From NCBI GenBank assembly GCA_034698045.1, contig JAQGAU010001228.1, positions 1 through 20,450 of the forward strand: a DNA stretch of 20,450 nucleotides, in the 5' to 3' direction. Both the position numbers and the translations under genes were made by a program. Shown piece after piece: positions 19,509 to 20,450 of the stretch. The stretch is from Paramacrobiotus richtersi (taxonomy: Eukaryota; Tardigrada; Eutardigrada; Parachela; Macrobiotidae). Each line of letters begins with the position of its first letter. The first letter of the stretch is position 1. The notes under the pieces were generated by a model. It did not search any database and was not told the DNA's origin. It saw only the letters and a list, made by a program, of their open reading frames with translations.

Positions 19509-20450
19509 TGCAACACTCTCGTCAGCAAGACACCGGATTATGCAAACCGATGAATCACTCTGTGCGGTGGACCATTTGGCTCGTGCATCAAGATGCGAGA
19601 CGTGAATTGCAGGACTTTGTGAACGTCGGATCCAGTGCAATACAGCACATAGCTGTCTTTGTGGGTGACCTTTGTCTATCCTTTACGGTGGTTATACGCA
19701 CGTGGAGCATTCGTGTCCTGCGGATGATCAGCGGCATGTTTGCACAGATAATTGGTACAAGAGGACATTAGCTTTTGTAAGCTTCCTTTCCAACTGCGTC
19801 ACACCCCACACGTTTGTTATATCGAAGTGTACAGAACTGCAGAAGTACCATGTATGTTTATGCCATAAACTGAGCAATTGTATGACAATTGACATCTTAT
19901 GTGACGTCATAAGTTCCTATTTTATGCCCGTACCATAACGTACATTTATGGTATAATTTTATATGATGTATTATATCACCGCCAATCATTATTCAGCACA
20001 TCCCTGCAACAGCTGATTGTGCTGTTATTTAAGCACCAGTTGTGGGATTCTGCCCAAATCGAGACCGCAGCATATCCTAAACAACACCGTTAAATGTTGC
20101 ATCGTTTCCGTGTAACTGGCATGCTTTACGACATACAAGTGGCCACAAACGACAGTTGCGATAATTGCTGGCCGCGGCATAAAGCGGATATACCGGCGGG
20201 CGCTGCATTGGCGGGCTGTAAAGATAACAATAACACACGCTGTTTGTCGCTTTTAATCCCTTGTGCAAACGCACCGCGGCTATCCAATCCACCACAATAA
20301 AGGGATTCCCGGATGACGCGCCGACACCTGATCGCTGATCGAGATCCACATTGATCGTTGACTGGGTCCGGCAATAAAAAGTGCCTTTTGTTGGCGCGGT
20401 GCGCGGTCGCGATGGGATTGTGTTACGGTTTAGCCACATCCGCATCCGGC
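19509..20450. other. Right-hand intergenic region, no gene recognised
   Basis: Contains the PLD 3' UTR and then several small inverted repeats (about 19873-19951), including a TGACGTCA site at 19902-19909. A minus-strand frame of 122 codons at 20077-20445 has no recognisable motif and is not called. AATAAA occurs on the plus strand near 20295 and 20372 but is far from the PLD stop. Confidence 0.45.

Noticed and set aside
19190-19640. Antisense frames opposite the last PLD exon
   Set aside because: The sense frame matches the PLD C-terminus; the antisense ones have no motif.
20077-20445. Minus-strand frame of 122 codons at the right edge
   Set aside because: No recognisable motif, low-quality composition and several competing frames on both strands.
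1-20450. CRISPR array, bacterial operon, rRNA or origin of replication
   Set aside because: No regular spaced repeats, no ribosome-binding-site-led gene strings and no rRNA-like sequence. The window is intron-rich animal DNA.

Overview
The window looks like nuclear DNA of an invertebrate ecdysozoan, probably a panarthropod (arthropod or tardigrade grade). The evidence is a gene with the exact six-cysteine spacing of eclosion hormone, many GT-AG introns of about 55-120 bp, short intergenic spacers and AATAAA signals. The species cannot be fixed from sequence alone. All exon models here were built by eye from reading frame, intron phase, splice sites and remembered family sequences; none has been tested against RNA.

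Layout: (1) 861-1970 (+) is the C-terminal part of a retrotransposon protein, with a Cys/His cluster and an RPD...D endonuclease-like motif. (2) 2524-5733 (+) is a six-exon gene for a secreted 780-residue protein with a signal peptide, five cysteine-bounded cadherin-like repeats, Gly-rich and poly-Gln stretches, a TATA box and a poly(A) signal. (3) 5734-7259 is mostly unassigned and holds a tRNA-like Pol III unit on the minus strand. (4) 7260-8330 (-) is an intronless, basic, largely disordered 356-residue orphan. (5) 8331-10478 is AT-rich, with one small doubtful ORF. (6) 10479-11566 (+) is a two-exon eclosion hormone gene. (7) 13046-19508 (+) is a 28-exon gene for a PX-PH phospholipase D of the PLD1/PLD2 type, about 1214 residues. 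(8) 19509-20450 has no convincing gene.

The most interesting point is the phospholipase D gene. All 28 exons join in phase with no stop, so the gene looks intact. Yet both HxKxxxxD catalytic motifs are altered: the first has Asn in place of the catalytic His, and the second has Glu in place of the Lys. This predicts a PLD1/2-class pseudoenzyme that keeps its lipid-binding PX and PH regions. The same gene carries two structural oddities in introns: a roughly 257-bp fold-back element in its first coding intron and a perfect 68-bp palindrome in a later one.

The genes do not form an operon or an evident pathway. They are independent single-copy-style eukaryotic genes with their own promoters.
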